NCBI GenBank assembly: GCA_900551915.1
Contig: URXT01000010.1
Span: 1-61,358, forward strand
Source of the DNA: an uncultured bacterium
GTDB lineage: Bacteria; Cyanobacteriota; Vampirovibrionia; Gastranaerophilales; Gastranaerophilaceae
Direction of reading: 5' to 3'
DNA length: 61,358 bases
Part shown: in pieces, positions 34,483 through 43,072 of the stretch
Layout: each line of letters starts with the position of its first letter
Numbering within the stretch: the stretch's first letter is position 1
Translations under genes and position numbers: made by a program
The notes under the pieces: model-generated
Database searches by the model: none
Seen by the model: the letters and a program-made list of their open reading frames with translations, nothing else
Told to the model about the DNA's origin: nothing

Positions 34483-35298
34483 TTAAACCTTTCCGGCTAA
34501 GCTTACGTATGCGTTTTGTTTTTCCCAAACTTTCCAGGGTGCGTTATCAGATTCCCACATTTCTTCAAGCTCGATTTTATCTCTTAAAGTATCCATCGGG
34601 CGCCAGAAACCATGGTGTTTGTAAGCGCAAAGTCCGCCGTGGTTTGCAATTGTTTCAAGCGGTCTTCTTTCAAAAATTTCTTTGTCGTTGCCGGCTTCAA
34701 TATAGTTGAAAACTTCCGGTTCGCAAACAAAGAAACCGCCGTTAATCCATGCGCCGTCGCCTTTGGGTTTTTCCTGGAATGATGTTATTGTTCCATCGTT
34801 TGCAATATTTAAAGCCCCGAAACGTCCGGAAGGCTGAACTGAAGTCATTGTCATGATTTTACCGGAATTCTTGTGGAATTTTACGAGTTCGCTGATGTTT
34901 ACATCAGAAACACCGTCGCCGTATGTTAATAAGAACGGTTCATTTCCAACATAATCCTGTGCTTTTTTAATTCTTGCTCCTGTCATTGCATTTTGACCTG
35001 TGTAAAGCATTGTGACTTTCCAGGGTTCAGTGCGCATTTTGTGAAGCTCGATTGTATTGTAGCGCATATCAATTGTTAAATCAGAATATCTCTGATAATA
35101 ATGCACAAAATAATCTTTTATAATATGAGATTTATATCCGGTCAAAATTACGAAATCATTAAATCCGTAATGAGAATAAATTTTCATAATATGCCAGAGT
35201 ATAGGATAACCCCCTATTTCGACCATTGGTTTCGGTTTAGAAACTGTTTCTTCACCGAGGCGTGTTCCTAATCCGCCTGCAAGTATCAATACTTTCAT
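34483..35298 (-). CDS. rfbF: glucose-1-phosphate cytidylyltransferase
   Basis: A 271-residue nucleotidyltransferase making CDP-glucose from glucose-1-phosphate and CTP. The N-terminal signature is LAGGLGTRLGEETVSKPKPM, with FLLTYGDGVSDVN near residue 125, EKPKGDGAWINGGFFV near residue 180 and AYKHHGFWRPMDTLRDK near residue 230, all typical of RfbF. It is the first gene of the nine-gene minus-strand glycan operon (35298 to 24868). GGAG lies upstream of the start. A clear promoter was not found in the AT-rich leader. Confidence 0.95.
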   Translation of the reverse strand: MKVLILAGGLGTRLGEETVSKPKPMVEIGGYPILWHIMKIYSHYGFNDFVILTGYKSHIIKDYFVHYYQRYSDLTIDMRYNTIELHKMRTEPWKVTMLYTGQNAMTGARIKKAQDYVGNEPFLLTYGDGVSDVNISELVKFHKNSGKIMTMTSVQPSGRFGALNIANDGTITSFQEKPKGDGAWINGGFFVCEPEVFNYIEAGNDKEIFERRPLETIANHGGLCAYKHHGFWRPMDTLRDKIELEEMWESDNAPWKVWEKQNAYVSLAGKV

Positions 35299-35518
35299 TA
35301 CTAATTCTCTTTCTCCTGATTATCTTACTTTCCAGATATTTTAAGCATAACACAAAGACCTTATATTTAAACTGTATGTAAAGATTTGTATTATTATACC
35401 TTAATAATTTTTCTATTTTATTAAAGTTTTCTTTTAAATTAATATCTTAGCTCAAACAGCATTACCTTTGCAATTAGCCACAAGTATAATATCACAGAAT
35501 ATTCGATAAGTAAATACT

Positions 35519-35545
35519 ATATATATTCGAAATTTGAATATATAT
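35519..35545. promoter_or_regulatory. AT-rich inverted repeat upstream of RHH gene
   Basis: ATATATATTC at 35519-35528 and GAATATATAT at 35536-35545 are perfect inverted repeats around GAAATTT. It lies 40 bp before the ribbon-helix-helix gene at 35586 and about 220 bp before the rfbF start, so it could be an operator for either. The rest of the gap 35299-35585 holds nothing recognisable. Confidence 0.45.
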
Positions 35546-35585
35546 TAAATATTTTATATCAAATATAATAATTTAAGGTATTTTT

Positions 35586-35750
35586 ATGAAGGATTTCAAG
35601 CCAATAAAACCAGAAAAAACAGTTATCAGCATAAGATTGGATGTCGGCATGCTGAAAAAGATTGATGAATTATCGCTTGAAACCGATATTAGCCGTAATG
35701 AGTTTATAATTCAATGTATTGATTATGCACTTAAGAATTTTCATAATTAA
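35586..35750 (+). CDS. small ribbon-helix-helix (Arc/CopG-type) regulator
   Basis: A 54-residue protein. The pattern TVISIRLDVGMLKKIDEL gives the beta strand with alternating residues, then ETDISRNEFIIQCIDYAL gives the second helix with the S-R-N-E turn, as in Arc/CopG/MetJ repressors. Such proteins bind DNA as dimers and often act as antitoxins or autoregulators. No toxin gene adjoins it; a large orphan gene follows after 57 bp. AAGG lies 8 nt before the start. It is divergent from the glycan operon. Confidence 0.7.
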   Translation: MKDFKPIKPEKTVISIRLDVGMLKKIDELSLETDISRNEFIIQCIDYALKNFHN

Positions 35751-35807
35751 TATTTATGCACGAGGTTTAGCAAAAAATTTTTTTCAGGGATTTTTAAAAA
35801 GATAATT

Positions 35808-37571
35808 ATGATTATCAATCCCTCTTATCAAGCCCCAAAATCTTATAATAATCAAGTTTTCAGACCTGCAATGAGGTTTCGTGAAACAGGTTTTGACAGT
35901 GTTAGTTTCAAAGGTATTGCGCCTGTTTTGAAACGTGAAACGGTTTTGTCTGCTGAATCTGTGGCAGAGGCTTATAAAAGCATAATGGAGATACTTTCCA
36001 GAAAAACCGAAAAGGGAATTGAAAATATTGAAAAAGAGTTTGCGGATTTTAGTTTTGGCAGAGGTTTAACTTTTCATAATTGCGGCGATAAACAGGCTTC
36101 GATTGCCATAAGAGTTCCTGATGGTAAAACCGGAAGAGATTTTTTGAAAATAGTTGTCAAACAGGGACGTTCTTTTTTCAAAGAAAGAAATGTTTTGGAA
36201 AGTTTCACGCTTAACGGCTACAACAAACTTTTAAAAGACGATAATCCGAACAGTGTTTTTGTTTTTCCGAAAGAAATTGTGCAGGCAGCCCATGATGCAC
36301 AGCGTGAAACTGTTTTCCAAAAAGTTTTAGAAGATTTGGATTTTTCAATGCTTAAATTCAGAAAATATCTTGAAAAAGTTAAAGACAAAGATTTGCGCGC
36401 CAAAATCTTTGAATTAAAAACTTCTGATATAAAAAATCTTTCAGAGATTAGCGAATTTTATTCAAAAGCAGATAGCTTATTAAGAGAGCTTCCGCATAAA
36501 CAAGCATTGAAATTGAAGTATGAATACGGCGATTATAAAATACAGCCGAGGCAGGCGGATTATATACTGCAAAATATCGGAGAAGAAAAATGCCAAATCT
36601 ATTACAAAACTCTTCAAAATAATGATGAAGGCATTCTTACCCGGCTGGTAATTTACGATAAAAACGGCGAAATTGCTGACGGTTTTTTGATTAAGGATGG
36701 GAAATATCTTGTTTCGAATTTCAACAAAAATAATTTTTCTATTATTCCGCCAAAGCTGACTTTTTATGATGAAAATTCTGTGCGAGAAGTTGTGCCGGGA
36801 TTTTGCAGATACCTGGAATTATACAAACAAAAACTCGGTGATTTTAACGAATTTTTATCAAATAAAATTGTACAAAAAAATATGCCGGATGAAATTTTGC
36901 CGGACGAGAAACTTCTAAAAAATTTCGATAAAATTTGCAAAATTTACTCTGATTTGACAGAAAAATTTATATCATATAACCCTGCAAAAGTTTCAAAACT
37001 TAAAAATTCTTATCAAAATTGGAATAAAGACAATTTCCAAAGAGGTTTTGGATTTAAAACCGGTTGCAATGAATCTGTTTCAATTTTGAAAATGAAGGGC
37101 GGCGAGTCTGATAATATTTTGAGAATTTGTTCTTCTCAAAACGGTGAAAATAGATATTTTCTGATAAACAACGGAAAGTTTGTGCAGAATTTTAATCAGA
37201 AATATCCATCTTTGCTTCCGGAGGTTTTCAAATATAGCAGTGAAGAAGAAATCTCCAATTCAGGTGTTTATGCTGTTTTAAAAAAGGCCTTGAGCGCGAT
37301 AGAAGATTTTAAAACCTACGTAGAAACACCAAAACCGGTGGCTCAGCCTGCGCCTAAACCGGTTAAAAAACCTGACGCCGCGCCAAAAACAAGCGCACCG
37401 AAAACAACAAAATTATCCAAAACAAAAGATTATATGGACTTAATGAAAGAATGCAAAACAAAATTCGGCGAGGCAATGCTGAATGCTGAAGATAATCTTG
37501 AAAACTTCAACAAAACCATGGCTGAAATTCAGAGAAAGATTAACGAATTTTTTCAAAAATCTGACAATTAA
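35808..37571 (+). CDS. orphan 587-aa protein with SFKG motif and internal repeats
   Basis: I do not recognise a known family. The N-terminus (MIINPSYQAPKSYNNQVF) leads to DSVSFKG near residue 30, a motif I associate from memory with Gastranaerophilales proteins. Two related modules are visible: about residues 240-345 (GFLIKDGKYLVSNFNKNN, then PKLTFYDENSV) and about 390-500 (YFLINNGKFVQNFNQKYP, then PEVFKYSSEEEI). A weaker first module starts near residue 60 (GRGLTFHNCGDKQASIAIRV). A Pro/Lys/Ala-rich linker (about 500-535) precedes a helical tail. No signal peptide or membrane helix. It converges on the DUF4145-like gene with a 4-bp overlap. Confidence 0.85.
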   Translation: MIINPSYQAPKSYNNQVFRPAMRFRETGFDSVSFKGIAPVLKRETVLSAESVAEAYKSIMEILSRKTEKGIENIEKEFADFSFGRGLTFHNCGDKQASIAIRVPDGKTGRDFLKIVVKQGRSFFKERNVLESFTLNGYNKLLKDDNPNSVFVFPKEIVQAAHDAQRETVFQKVLEDLDFSMLKFRKYLEKVKDKDLRAKIFELKTSDIKNLSEISEFYSKADSLLRELPHKQALKLKYEYGDYKIQPRQADYILQNIGEEKCQIYYKTLQNNDEGILTRLVIYDKNGEIADGFLIKDGKYLVSNFNKNNFSIIPPKLTFYDENSVREVVPGFCRYLELYKQKLGDFNEFLSNKIVQKNMPDEILPDEKLLKNFDKICKIYSDLTEKFISYNPAKVSKLKNSYQNWNKDNFQRGFGFKTGCNESVSILKMKGGESDNILRICSSQNGENRYFLINNGKFVQNFNQKYPSLLPEVFKYSSEEEISNSGVYAVLKKALSAIEDFKTYVETPKPVAQPAPKPVKKPDAAPKTSAPKTTKLSKTKDYMDLMKECKTKFGEAMLNAEDNLENFNKTMAEIQRKINEFFQKSDN

Positions 37572-38269
37572 GGTTTGATTGTTGTTAAAAGCAGAAATCC
37601 GATTGTTGTCAATGAAATCGTGAAAGCGATAATCATAATTAACCAGAATATTGAAATCCGGCCTGATTTGTTTTGGTAATTTTTTGGTTTTTGATTTTTG
37701 TTTTTTGTCTTGTTTGATGAAAGTTTTTCTTTTTTGGCGGCTGTTTTTTTAACAGAAATTTCGTTCTTTGGCATTTGTTTTTGAGAACGTTGTTTTGCCT
37801 GGCTGTAGCGTTCGCTTAAAGATTTGTTCTTTTTTCCGGTGATTAAAAGTTCTGTATCGTATTGCCGGCGCAAAAGTTTTTCCGACGGGCCGTTTTTATA
37901 TACAGAATAACTTATTGCAACTTCGAAGGCTCGTTGTAGACATTCCAGAGCCGTAATTCCGTCTTTTTTCACAGATGAGCCGTGTACGGATTTGTTGCCG
38001 TTTCTTTTGAGAAAATATAAATCGTCAAGAAATTCTTTTTCCTGCGGATTTCCTTTGGATTTATCTTTGAGGGTTGCGAGCATATCGTCAAAGGTTTCTT
38101 CTGTTGTGCGGCGGTCTCCGAGAACATTTTTGCAGATATTTTCACCAAAACGGCGGGTCTGACCCATGCATTGTTCAAAATATTCGTCGCGGTATAGTTT
38201 TTCAGCCTCCGTTATAATATCAAAAAGGTTTTTGTCTGTGCTTTTCAGAAAGTCAAAATTTGCTGCCAT
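37568..38269 (-). CDS. DUF4145-like protein with C-terminal membrane anchor
   Basis: A 233-residue protein. Residues 1-115 match the DUF4145-type helical domain (ITEAEKLYRDEYFEQCMGQTR, then FLDDLYFLKRNGNKSVHG), also found at the N-terminus of some type I restriction subunits. A long Lys-rich linker (about 135-200) follows, and one hydrophobic helix (about 205-230, IFWLIMIIAFTISLTTIGF) ends it, so it is probably a tail-anchored membrane protein. No partner gene is apparent. Function unknown. Confidence 0.75.
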   Translation of the reverse strand: MAANFDFLKSTDKNLFDIITEAEKLYRDEYFEQCMGQTRRFGENICKNVLGDRRTTEETFDDMLATLKDKSKGNPQEKEFLDDLYFLKRNGNKSVHGSSVKKDGITALECLQRAFEVAISYSVYKNGPSEKLLRRQYDTELLITGKKNKSLSERYSQAKQRSQKQMPKNEISVKKTAAKKEKLSSNKTKNKNQKPKNYQNKSGRISIFWLIMIIAFTISLTTIGFLLLTTIKP

Positions 38270-38409
38270 GCTTCAATTATTGCCTGAAAAAATTTTTTCA
38301 TCAAGAGGAATCAGGCGCAAAATAATCCTCTGTTTAAAGGATTAAAATTTTTGCTTGACGGATTAAAATTAAATCAGAGGGTTTATTAACAAATTTTTGG
38401 GGGTACAAA

Positions 38410-38643
38410 ATGGGAAAGATTGATTTATCTGATAACTCTTTATTTCTGCCCCAAACAAACGGGGAGATTTCAAATTCTATTACAAAAACATGGACAGAAC
38501 AAGCGTTGGAGTGCTATTCAATCGGTTGTGACTGCAAAAAATGTTCGCTTGCAAACGGAAATTACTCTTTCGTATGCCAGATGCCTAAAGTAATTGATAT
38601 TTTGATTAAATTTTCAGGCAAGCCTGCTGTAAATGTTTCTTAA
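38410..38643 (+). CDS. small Cys-rich protein (CxCxxC)
   Basis: A 77-residue protein with WTEQALECYSIGCDCKKCSL: cysteines at 35, 40, 42, 45 and 56, a spacing that suggests metal binding or a redox site. The region after it (VIDILIKFSGKP) looks like a short helix. It is not an iron-sulfur motif I can name. Similar 'ECY-IGC-CxxC' proteins are, from memory, common in Gastranaerophilales genomes. It is monocistronic with a terminator right after the stop. Confidence 0.65.
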   Translation: MGKIDLSDNSLFLPQTNGEISNSITKTWTEQALECYSIGCDCKKCSLANGNYSFVCQMPKVIDILIKFSGKPAVNVS

Positions 38644-38677
38644 AATCTTATGCCTGGTTTGGCAGGTTTTAAGAATT
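38639..38677 (+). terminator. terminator after the Cys-rich gene
   Basis: CTTAAAA (38639-38645) pairs with TTTTAAG (38667-38673) and TGCC with GGCA inside; ATTTTT follows. Confidence 0.6.
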
Positions 38678-38738
38678 TTTAAAAAAACTATTCCAAAAAT
38701 TTTTGTTTACGGTAAAATAAATTTCGGAATAGTTATAT

Positions 38739-40016
38739 ATGAAATTGATTTTAACAGTTATATGTTTAATATTCTTTTGCTTGCCTGTAAAAGCTGAAGT
38801 TGTGAGAGTTTCTCTTGATGAGGCTGTCCAGCTTACATTGCGTAACAACCTAGATTTACAGGCAAAGCGCAAAGAGTTAAATATTGCGAATGCAGAAATT
38901 AAAATTGCAAACAGACTTCAAAATCCGCAAATTCAGTCAAATATTTTGATTGGTCAGGTGCGAACAGGTAACTCAAGTCAGGTTGGGGCAATGCTTCCTG
39001 TTGAAACTTTCAAGCGCGGGGTTAGAAAAAAAGCCGCAATTGCGCAAAAAAGGGTTATCGAAAATCAAATCAGGCAATATGAACATGAAATGAAAATTAA
39101 AGTTATGAAAGCATATTTTGATGTGCTTTATTACAAATCAGTTCAAATAATTATGAATGAGCGTAAGTCTCTTTTTGAAAATATGGTTGAACTGTCTAAA
39201 AATCGTTCAAAAGCTCAATCCGGTTACAATATAGAACTTTTGCAGGCAGATATTCGATACAAGAAACAGCTAATTGAACTTAATCGAGCAAAAGCAGATT
39301 TAATTAATGCACAATTTAATTTGACAAAAGTTATAAACGAATCTCTTACTGAAGATATGTATGATACTAAAGAACCATCTTTATTCAGTGATGATTTAAC
39401 AATTTTAGATATTAAACTTCCAACTTACGATATAATTGAGGCTGTTGCCTTAAAATACAGTCATTCAATTAGAATTGCTGACAGCAACATAGAAAAATAC
39501 AATCAGGAATATATTTTATCAAAACGTCAAAGAATTCCAAATATTATGGTTGGCGGCGGCTTTGCCTGGCAGGCTAAATACGAAGGGGAAGGAAACTGGT
39601 GGCCTGGCGCTTTTGTTGGCGGCGGTTTTGATTTGCCTGTTTTGTATACATTTCGTCCTGAAATTGACAAGGCAAAAGTTATCCTTGAAAAAACCAAGAT
39701 GGATAAAGCTTCATATGAAAATAAGCTTAAGCTTACTTTAAAACAAAACTATAACAACTTTAAATATTCACAACAAAACATGAATTATTACAAAGAAATT
39801 CTTGAAGAGTCGGATAAGATACTTAAAATGTCCACTGAAAGATATCGAAAAGGTGAAAACAACTTGATTAACCTTTTAATGGTTGAAAACGGGCATCAAG
39901 ATATTTTGAATGAGTACCTAACCGCAATGGATATTTATTATGGTGTTTATCTTGATATGATGCACAACATGGGGCATGATGTGCTTTTGGAAGAAGAGAT
40001 TTTCGACGAAGATTAA
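38739..40016 (+). CDS. outer-membrane efflux protein, TolC family (CusC/CzcC-like)
   Basis: A 425-residue protein with a signal peptide (MKLILTVICLIFFCLPVKAE) followed by the TolC start VSLDEAVQLTLRNNLDLQAK near residue 27. The second repeat shows RIADSNIEKYNQEYILSKR, then a strand segment MVGGGFAWQ and a QNYNNFKYSQQNMNYYKEILEE coiled coil. Unlike the tolC at 9208 it has no pump or adaptor genes beside it, so it may serve a distant system. It converges on the gene at 40028 with an 11-bp gap. Confidence 0.87.
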   Translation: MKLILTVICLIFFCLPVKAEVVRVSLDEAVQLTLRNNLDLQAKRKELNIANAEIKIANRLQNPQIQSNILIGQVRTGNSSQVGAMLPVETFKRGVRKKAAIAQKRVIENQIRQYEHEMKIKVMKAYFDVLYYKSVQIIMNERKSLFENMVELSKNRSKAQSGYNIELLQADIRYKKQLIELNRAKADLINAQFNLTKVINESLTEDMYDTKEPSLFSDDLTILDIKLPTYDIIEAVALKYSHSIRIADSNIEKYNQEYILSKRQRIPNIMVGGGFAWQAKYEGEGNWWPGAFVGGGFDLPVLYTFRPEIDKAKVILEKTKMDKASYENKLKLTLKQNYNNFKYSQQNMNYYKEILEESDKILKMSTERYRKGENNLINLLMVENGHQDILNEYLTAMDIYYGVYLDMMHNMGHDVLLEEEIFDED

Positions 40017-40027
40017 CCAGACTCAAG

Positions 40028-40657
40028 CTACATATTAAAGAAAAATTCTTTTTCTCCAACGGTTGTCATCTTGCATTTGCTTAAATCTTTCGGGTCAAAC
40101 TGAAATATGTTTGCGCTCGAAAAATATGCGGGACGATTTCTGTTTTGATACAAAATTATCTGCTCTTCATAATTATTGTTGAAAAATTTCTCCAAAACTG
40201 CGCGTATCTTTTCAAAGACATTATTAACGCAAGGCTTAAGCTGTCCTTCATCCAGATAGCCGGGAACATTATAAAAAACTTTTGGCGTAGTTTTCTTGTC
40301 AAAAAATGCGCCGTAAGTTTCAAGTTGTTTTTCAATAGCGTTTGCCTGTGCGGTTTGTGAAACAGGCAGCGGTGTGTAATGTGAAAGTATTGCAATCGGG
40401 TTGCCGTCTTTGCCTTTCGAAATTATCCCTATAGAGTTGCAGCCGGCAAGTCCGTCCGTGTAGATTGTGTGAATTCTTTCAGGAAGAATTCGTGCTGCTT
40501 TACACTCGTTCATGCCGACTTGAATGATTTTCTTATCTCCGTTTCTAATCATGGAACTCAGAACCATTTCAGGCATTTCCATGACATTTTGCCTGTTTTG
40601 TCTGCTGAGTTTTGAAACAGTTGGAAGAATTTTTCTTGTCAGATTTAAGATTCCCAT
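40028..40657 (-). CDS. hypothetical protein, 209 aa
   Basis: I do not recognise this protein. It is soluble, with no signal peptide or membrane segment. The middle has TIYTDGLAGCNSIGIISKGKDG followed by AILSHYTPLP, which looks like a small alpha/beta domain around residues 65-110. The central sequence is vaguely like secreted or stress proteins that report on calcium- or thiol-based chemistry, but no motif is firm. Codon use is like its neighbours. Transcribed alone on the minus strand. Confidence 0.7.
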   Translation of the reverse strand: MGILNLTRKILPTVSKLSRQNRQNVMEMPEMVLSSMIRNGDKKIIQVGMNECKAARILPERIHTIYTDGLAGCNSIGIISKGKDGNPIAILSHYTPLPVSQTAQANAIEKQLETYGAFFDKKTTPKVFYNVPGYLDEGQLKPCVNNVFEKIRAVLEKFFNNNYEEQIILYQNRNRPAYFSSANIFQFDPKDLSKCKMTTVGEKEFFFNM

Positions 40658-40710
40658 ATTTTCCCTTGATATTTATATTTAATAAAACATTTTGTCCGTA
40701 AAAATTGCCA

Positions 40711-40739
40711 AAACGCCTTTAATCAATTTAAAGGCGTTT
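40711..40739 (-). terminator. terminator of the 40780-40992 gene
   Basis: AAACGCCTTTAA at 40711-40722 and TTAAAGGCGTTT at 40728-40739 form a perfect 12-bp stem with a TCAAT loop. On the minus strand the stem is followed by TGGCAATTTTTAC, with a T-run 7 nt later. Confidence 0.65.
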
Positions 40740-40779
40740 AAGATTGTCTATTTTTATTTATTGTTAATCGGCTTTATCT

Positions 40780-40992
40780 TTATTCCGGCGCAAGTCCTTC
40801 TTTATGGAATTTCATCAATTTTGCAAGATGCCACTGCCTTGCTTTAATATCATCAATTGTATTTTTGATATCTTCAAGCTCTGCCAAAAGAACTGTCAAA
40901 TCTTTTCTTTGCGGAACATAAACTTCTTTTTCGGGAACTTCATTCCAGCCCGGCGAAAAACAGCCGCTTTCAAAAATTTCTTTCATATCCAT
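40780..40992 (-). CDS. hypothetical small protein, 70 aa
   Basis: A 70-residue protein (MDMKEIFESGCFSPGW). The second half, LLAELEDIKNTIDDIKARQW, is a probable coiled coil. No family is recognised. It has its own downstream hairpin, and AAAGGAC lies just before the start. It and the next small gene share orientation and are separated by a Rep1 arm. Confidence 0.55.
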   Translation of the reverse strand: MDMKEIFESGCFSPGWNEVPEKEVYVPQRKDLTVLLAELEDIKNTIDDIKARQWHLAKLMKFHKEGLAPE

Positions 40993-41071
40993 AATCGTGT
41001 CCTTTCATGTTAAGGGAGTGGATTTTTGTTACTTATTGTGTAATTATTGGTATCAATGGAAATTCCACAAC

Positions 41072-41114
41072 ACCAGCATTAATGAAACGGACTTTTCACG
41101 TTTCACTTTTCACT
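41072..41114. repeat. Rep1 single arm with conserved inner block
   Basis: CAGCATTAATGAAACGGACT leads into TTTCACGTTTCACTTTTCAC. The ATTAATGAAAYGG block is also found just inside the arm at 12457-12470 and, inverted, at 4914-4930. So the repeat unit is longer than the arm itself. Confidence 0.6.
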
Positions 41115-41122
41115 AATAATAA

Positions 41123-41332
41123 TTAATCCTTCTGCGTAATAAAGGATTGGAACAAATCGACCAAATCGAATTTGCCGTATTTAAACGGAACAGCCTGCTG
41201 TGCATAGTCGGTTCCTGTAATATTCTGCAAATCCTGCATTTCTTTAAAGCTTAAAGAATTAAAGTCAAAACTTGTCATTTCACCGTAATCAATCATCAAA
41301 TCTTCCATGTCAAGAACTTTTTTTTCATCCAT
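41123..41332 (-). CDS. hypothetical small acidic protein, 69 aa
   Basis: A 69-residue acidic protein starting MDEKKVLDMEDLMIDYG. The start at 41332 is preferred because AAGGAG lies 8 nt upstream; a GTG 9 nt earlier is too close to that site. Its composition (many Asp, Glu, Phe) and lack of hydrophobic segments suggest a cytosolic partner protein. No family is recognised. Confidence 0.55.
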   Translation of the reverse strand: MDEKKVLDMEDLMIDYGEMTSFDFNSLSFKEMQDLQNITGTDYAQQAVPFKYGKFDLVDLFQSFITQKD

Positions 41333-41446
41333 TTTACACACTCCTTATTGTGTCCTGATAACAAATTCTTAATCGGAGATTACAGGGGAAATCTTTAGAA
41401 CTTCCGGCATGTTTGTAACATAATTTAACAATCATATGTTTGATGG

Positions 41447-41474
41447 TTGATTATTTTGGAAAAATCATTACAAT
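41447..41474 (+). promoter_or_regulatory. promoter of the EF-hand gene
   Basis: TTGATT at 41447-41452 and TACAAT at 41469-41474, 16-bp spacing, 33 bp before the start codon. Confidence 0.6.
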
Positions 41475-41507
41475 AGGCATGCAGGTAGTAATTTAGAGGG
41501 CTTAATT

Positions 41508-42062
41508 ATGTCAAATTATGGAGCATTATCTGGAATTTTTTCCGGTTTAACTAATACATATTCTGTTCTGGCATCTCAATATAAAGATAAGGACGGAGTT
41601 ACTTTGGAAAATCTCCTTGATGCACAGGGGAAAACAGACAATGTTAATATTTTAAACTCGTCGTTCGCTTCATACTTGCAAAACAATTTTGCATCAATAG
41701 ACAAAAACAATGATGGTAAAATTTCTTCTGAAGAAATGTCAAAATTAACAAGCACAATGTCGGCGCAAGGCTTGACAAAAGAACAATTTACCCAGCTTGC
41801 ACTATCCGGAAACAGCGGGCTTTCAACAGCAACGATAAACAACATTCTTGAACATTTTGAAGATATGGACACAAATGGCGATGGAAGAATTACAAGTGGC
41901 GAAATTGCGGCATATGACGTTGACAGCGCGCGTCAGGAAAAAGTTGATGAATTTGCATACAAAGCAGCGACAAATATGTCAACATTTTACGGCGATGAAA
42001 GCTCCTCAGAGCCTTCTTCATATAGCATGCTAAGTTACAGGTATAAAAAATCAGACAGTTAG
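41508..42062 (+). CDS. EF-hand protein
   Basis: A 184-residue protein with two canonical EF-hand loops: DKNNDGKISSEE near residue 66 and DTNGDGRITSGE near residue 123, each with Asp/Asn/Asp at 1, 3, 5, Gly at 6 and Glu at 12. It should bind calcium. The N-terminus (MSNYGALSGIFSGLTNTYS) is not a signal peptide, but the protein has a low-complexity start and Ser-rich tail as seen in some exported bacterial EF-hand proteins. It has its own promoter and terminator. Partner unknown; bacterial EF-hand pairs are uncommon. Confidence 0.85.
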   Translation: MSNYGALSGIFSGLTNTYSVLASQYKDKDGVTLENLLDAQGKTDNVNILNSSFASYLQNNFASIDKNNDGKISSEEMSKLTSTMSAQGLTKEQFTQLALSGNSGLSTATINNILEHFEDMDTNGDGRITSGEIAAYDVDSARQEKVDEFAYKAATNMSTFYGDESSSEPSSYSMLSYRYKKSDS

Positions 42063-42091
42063 TAACATATTCTTAATTTGGAAAGGAATTC

Positions 42092-42127
42092 GCCGCAATT
42101 AGTGTACTTCTTGCGGTGTTTCTTTTA
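42092..42127 (+). terminator. terminator of the EF-hand gene
   Basis: CCGCAA at 42093-42098 pairs with TTGCGG at 42111-42116, then TGTTTCTTTT. Confidence 0.55.
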
Positions 42128-42142
42128 TGTTAAATTATTATT

Positions 42143-43072
42143 ATGAAAAAATTATTTTTTGTGTTTGCCGTGATGTTTTTGGCAATATTAATTTTAATTG
42201 CGGACGCTGCGCTGATTGAACCCAATCTTTTAATCAGCCGTACGCAAAAACTTTATCTGCCGCACTGGAATGAAGAATTGAACGGGCTCAAAATATGTAT
42301 AGTTTCGGACATGCATATCGGAAATAAATTTGTCGGAATTCAAAAGGTAAAAGAAATTGTTAAGAAAGCTAATGCGGAAAAACCTGATTTAATTTTGCTC
42401 TTAGGTGACTTTGATGCTCTTTCAATAACAAACTCCGGTATATCAATTGAGGAATTGGCGTCAATTTTGAAAGATTTCAAGGCTGAATACGGTGTTTATG
42501 CAATAATGGGCAATCACGATTATGAACCGCAGGGAGTTGTCAGAAAGCTCTTAAAAAAATCCGAAATTCCTCTGCTTGAAAACCAGAGCCTTTATTTAAA
42601 CCTCAGCGGCAGGCGGCTTAAGATTACCGGCTTTAAAGACATCTGGCATTATAAATTAAATCCGCAAAAGATAATCGGAACAACACCTTCAAATGTTCCA
42701 ATTATAGTTATGTCGCATAATCCGGATTCGTTTGTTGAAATTCCGGAACGCGTCAGCCTGACTTTAAGCGGTCATACTCATGGTGGTGAAATTATTTTGC
42801 CATTTGCCGGTTCTTTTACAATTCCGTCAAAATACGGGCAAAGATTTAGAAAAGGTTACATTGTGGAAAAAAATAAACACCTTTATGTAACCGGAGGTGT
42901 TGCTTCCACAAGCCGTTTAAGATTTTGTAACCCGCCTGAAATTGTATTTCTGAATTTGTACAAGCAAACAAGTGAAACTAAAACTTCTGATACAAAGCCG
43001 ATTAAAGGAGTTAGTAGAAATTTCATCCCGCATTATATATCGTTTTTCAAAAAAATAAAAAGCGGGAATTAA
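42143..43072 (+). CDS. membrane-anchored metallophosphoesterase (YkuE-like), second copy
   Basis: A 309-residue protein with an N-terminal membrane segment (about residues 4-24) and all calcineurin-type motifs: VSDMHIGN near residue 54, LGDFD near residue 87, GNHDYEPQG near residue 127, MSHNPD near residue 193 and GHTHGGE near residue 212. It is related to the protein at 15774 but has a longer C-terminal tail. As in that copy the substrate is likely a membrane or envelope phosphoester; unknown here. It converges on enolase through a shared hairpin overlapping its stop codon. Confidence 0.87.
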   Translation: MKKLFFVFAVMFLAILILIADAALIEPNLLISRTQKLYLPHWNEELNGLKICIVSDMHIGNKFVGIQKVKEIVKKANAEKPDLILLLGDFDALSITNSGISIEELASILKDFKAEYGVYAIMGNHDYEPQGVVRKLLKKSEIPLLENQSLYLNLSGRRLKITGFKDIWHYKLNPQKIIGTTPSNVPIIVMSHNPDSFVEIPERVSLTLSGHTHGGEIILPFAGSFTIPSKYGQRFRKGYIVEKNKHLYVTGGVASTSRLRFCNPPEIVFLNLYKQTSETKTSDTKPIKGVSRNFIPHYISFFKKIKSGN

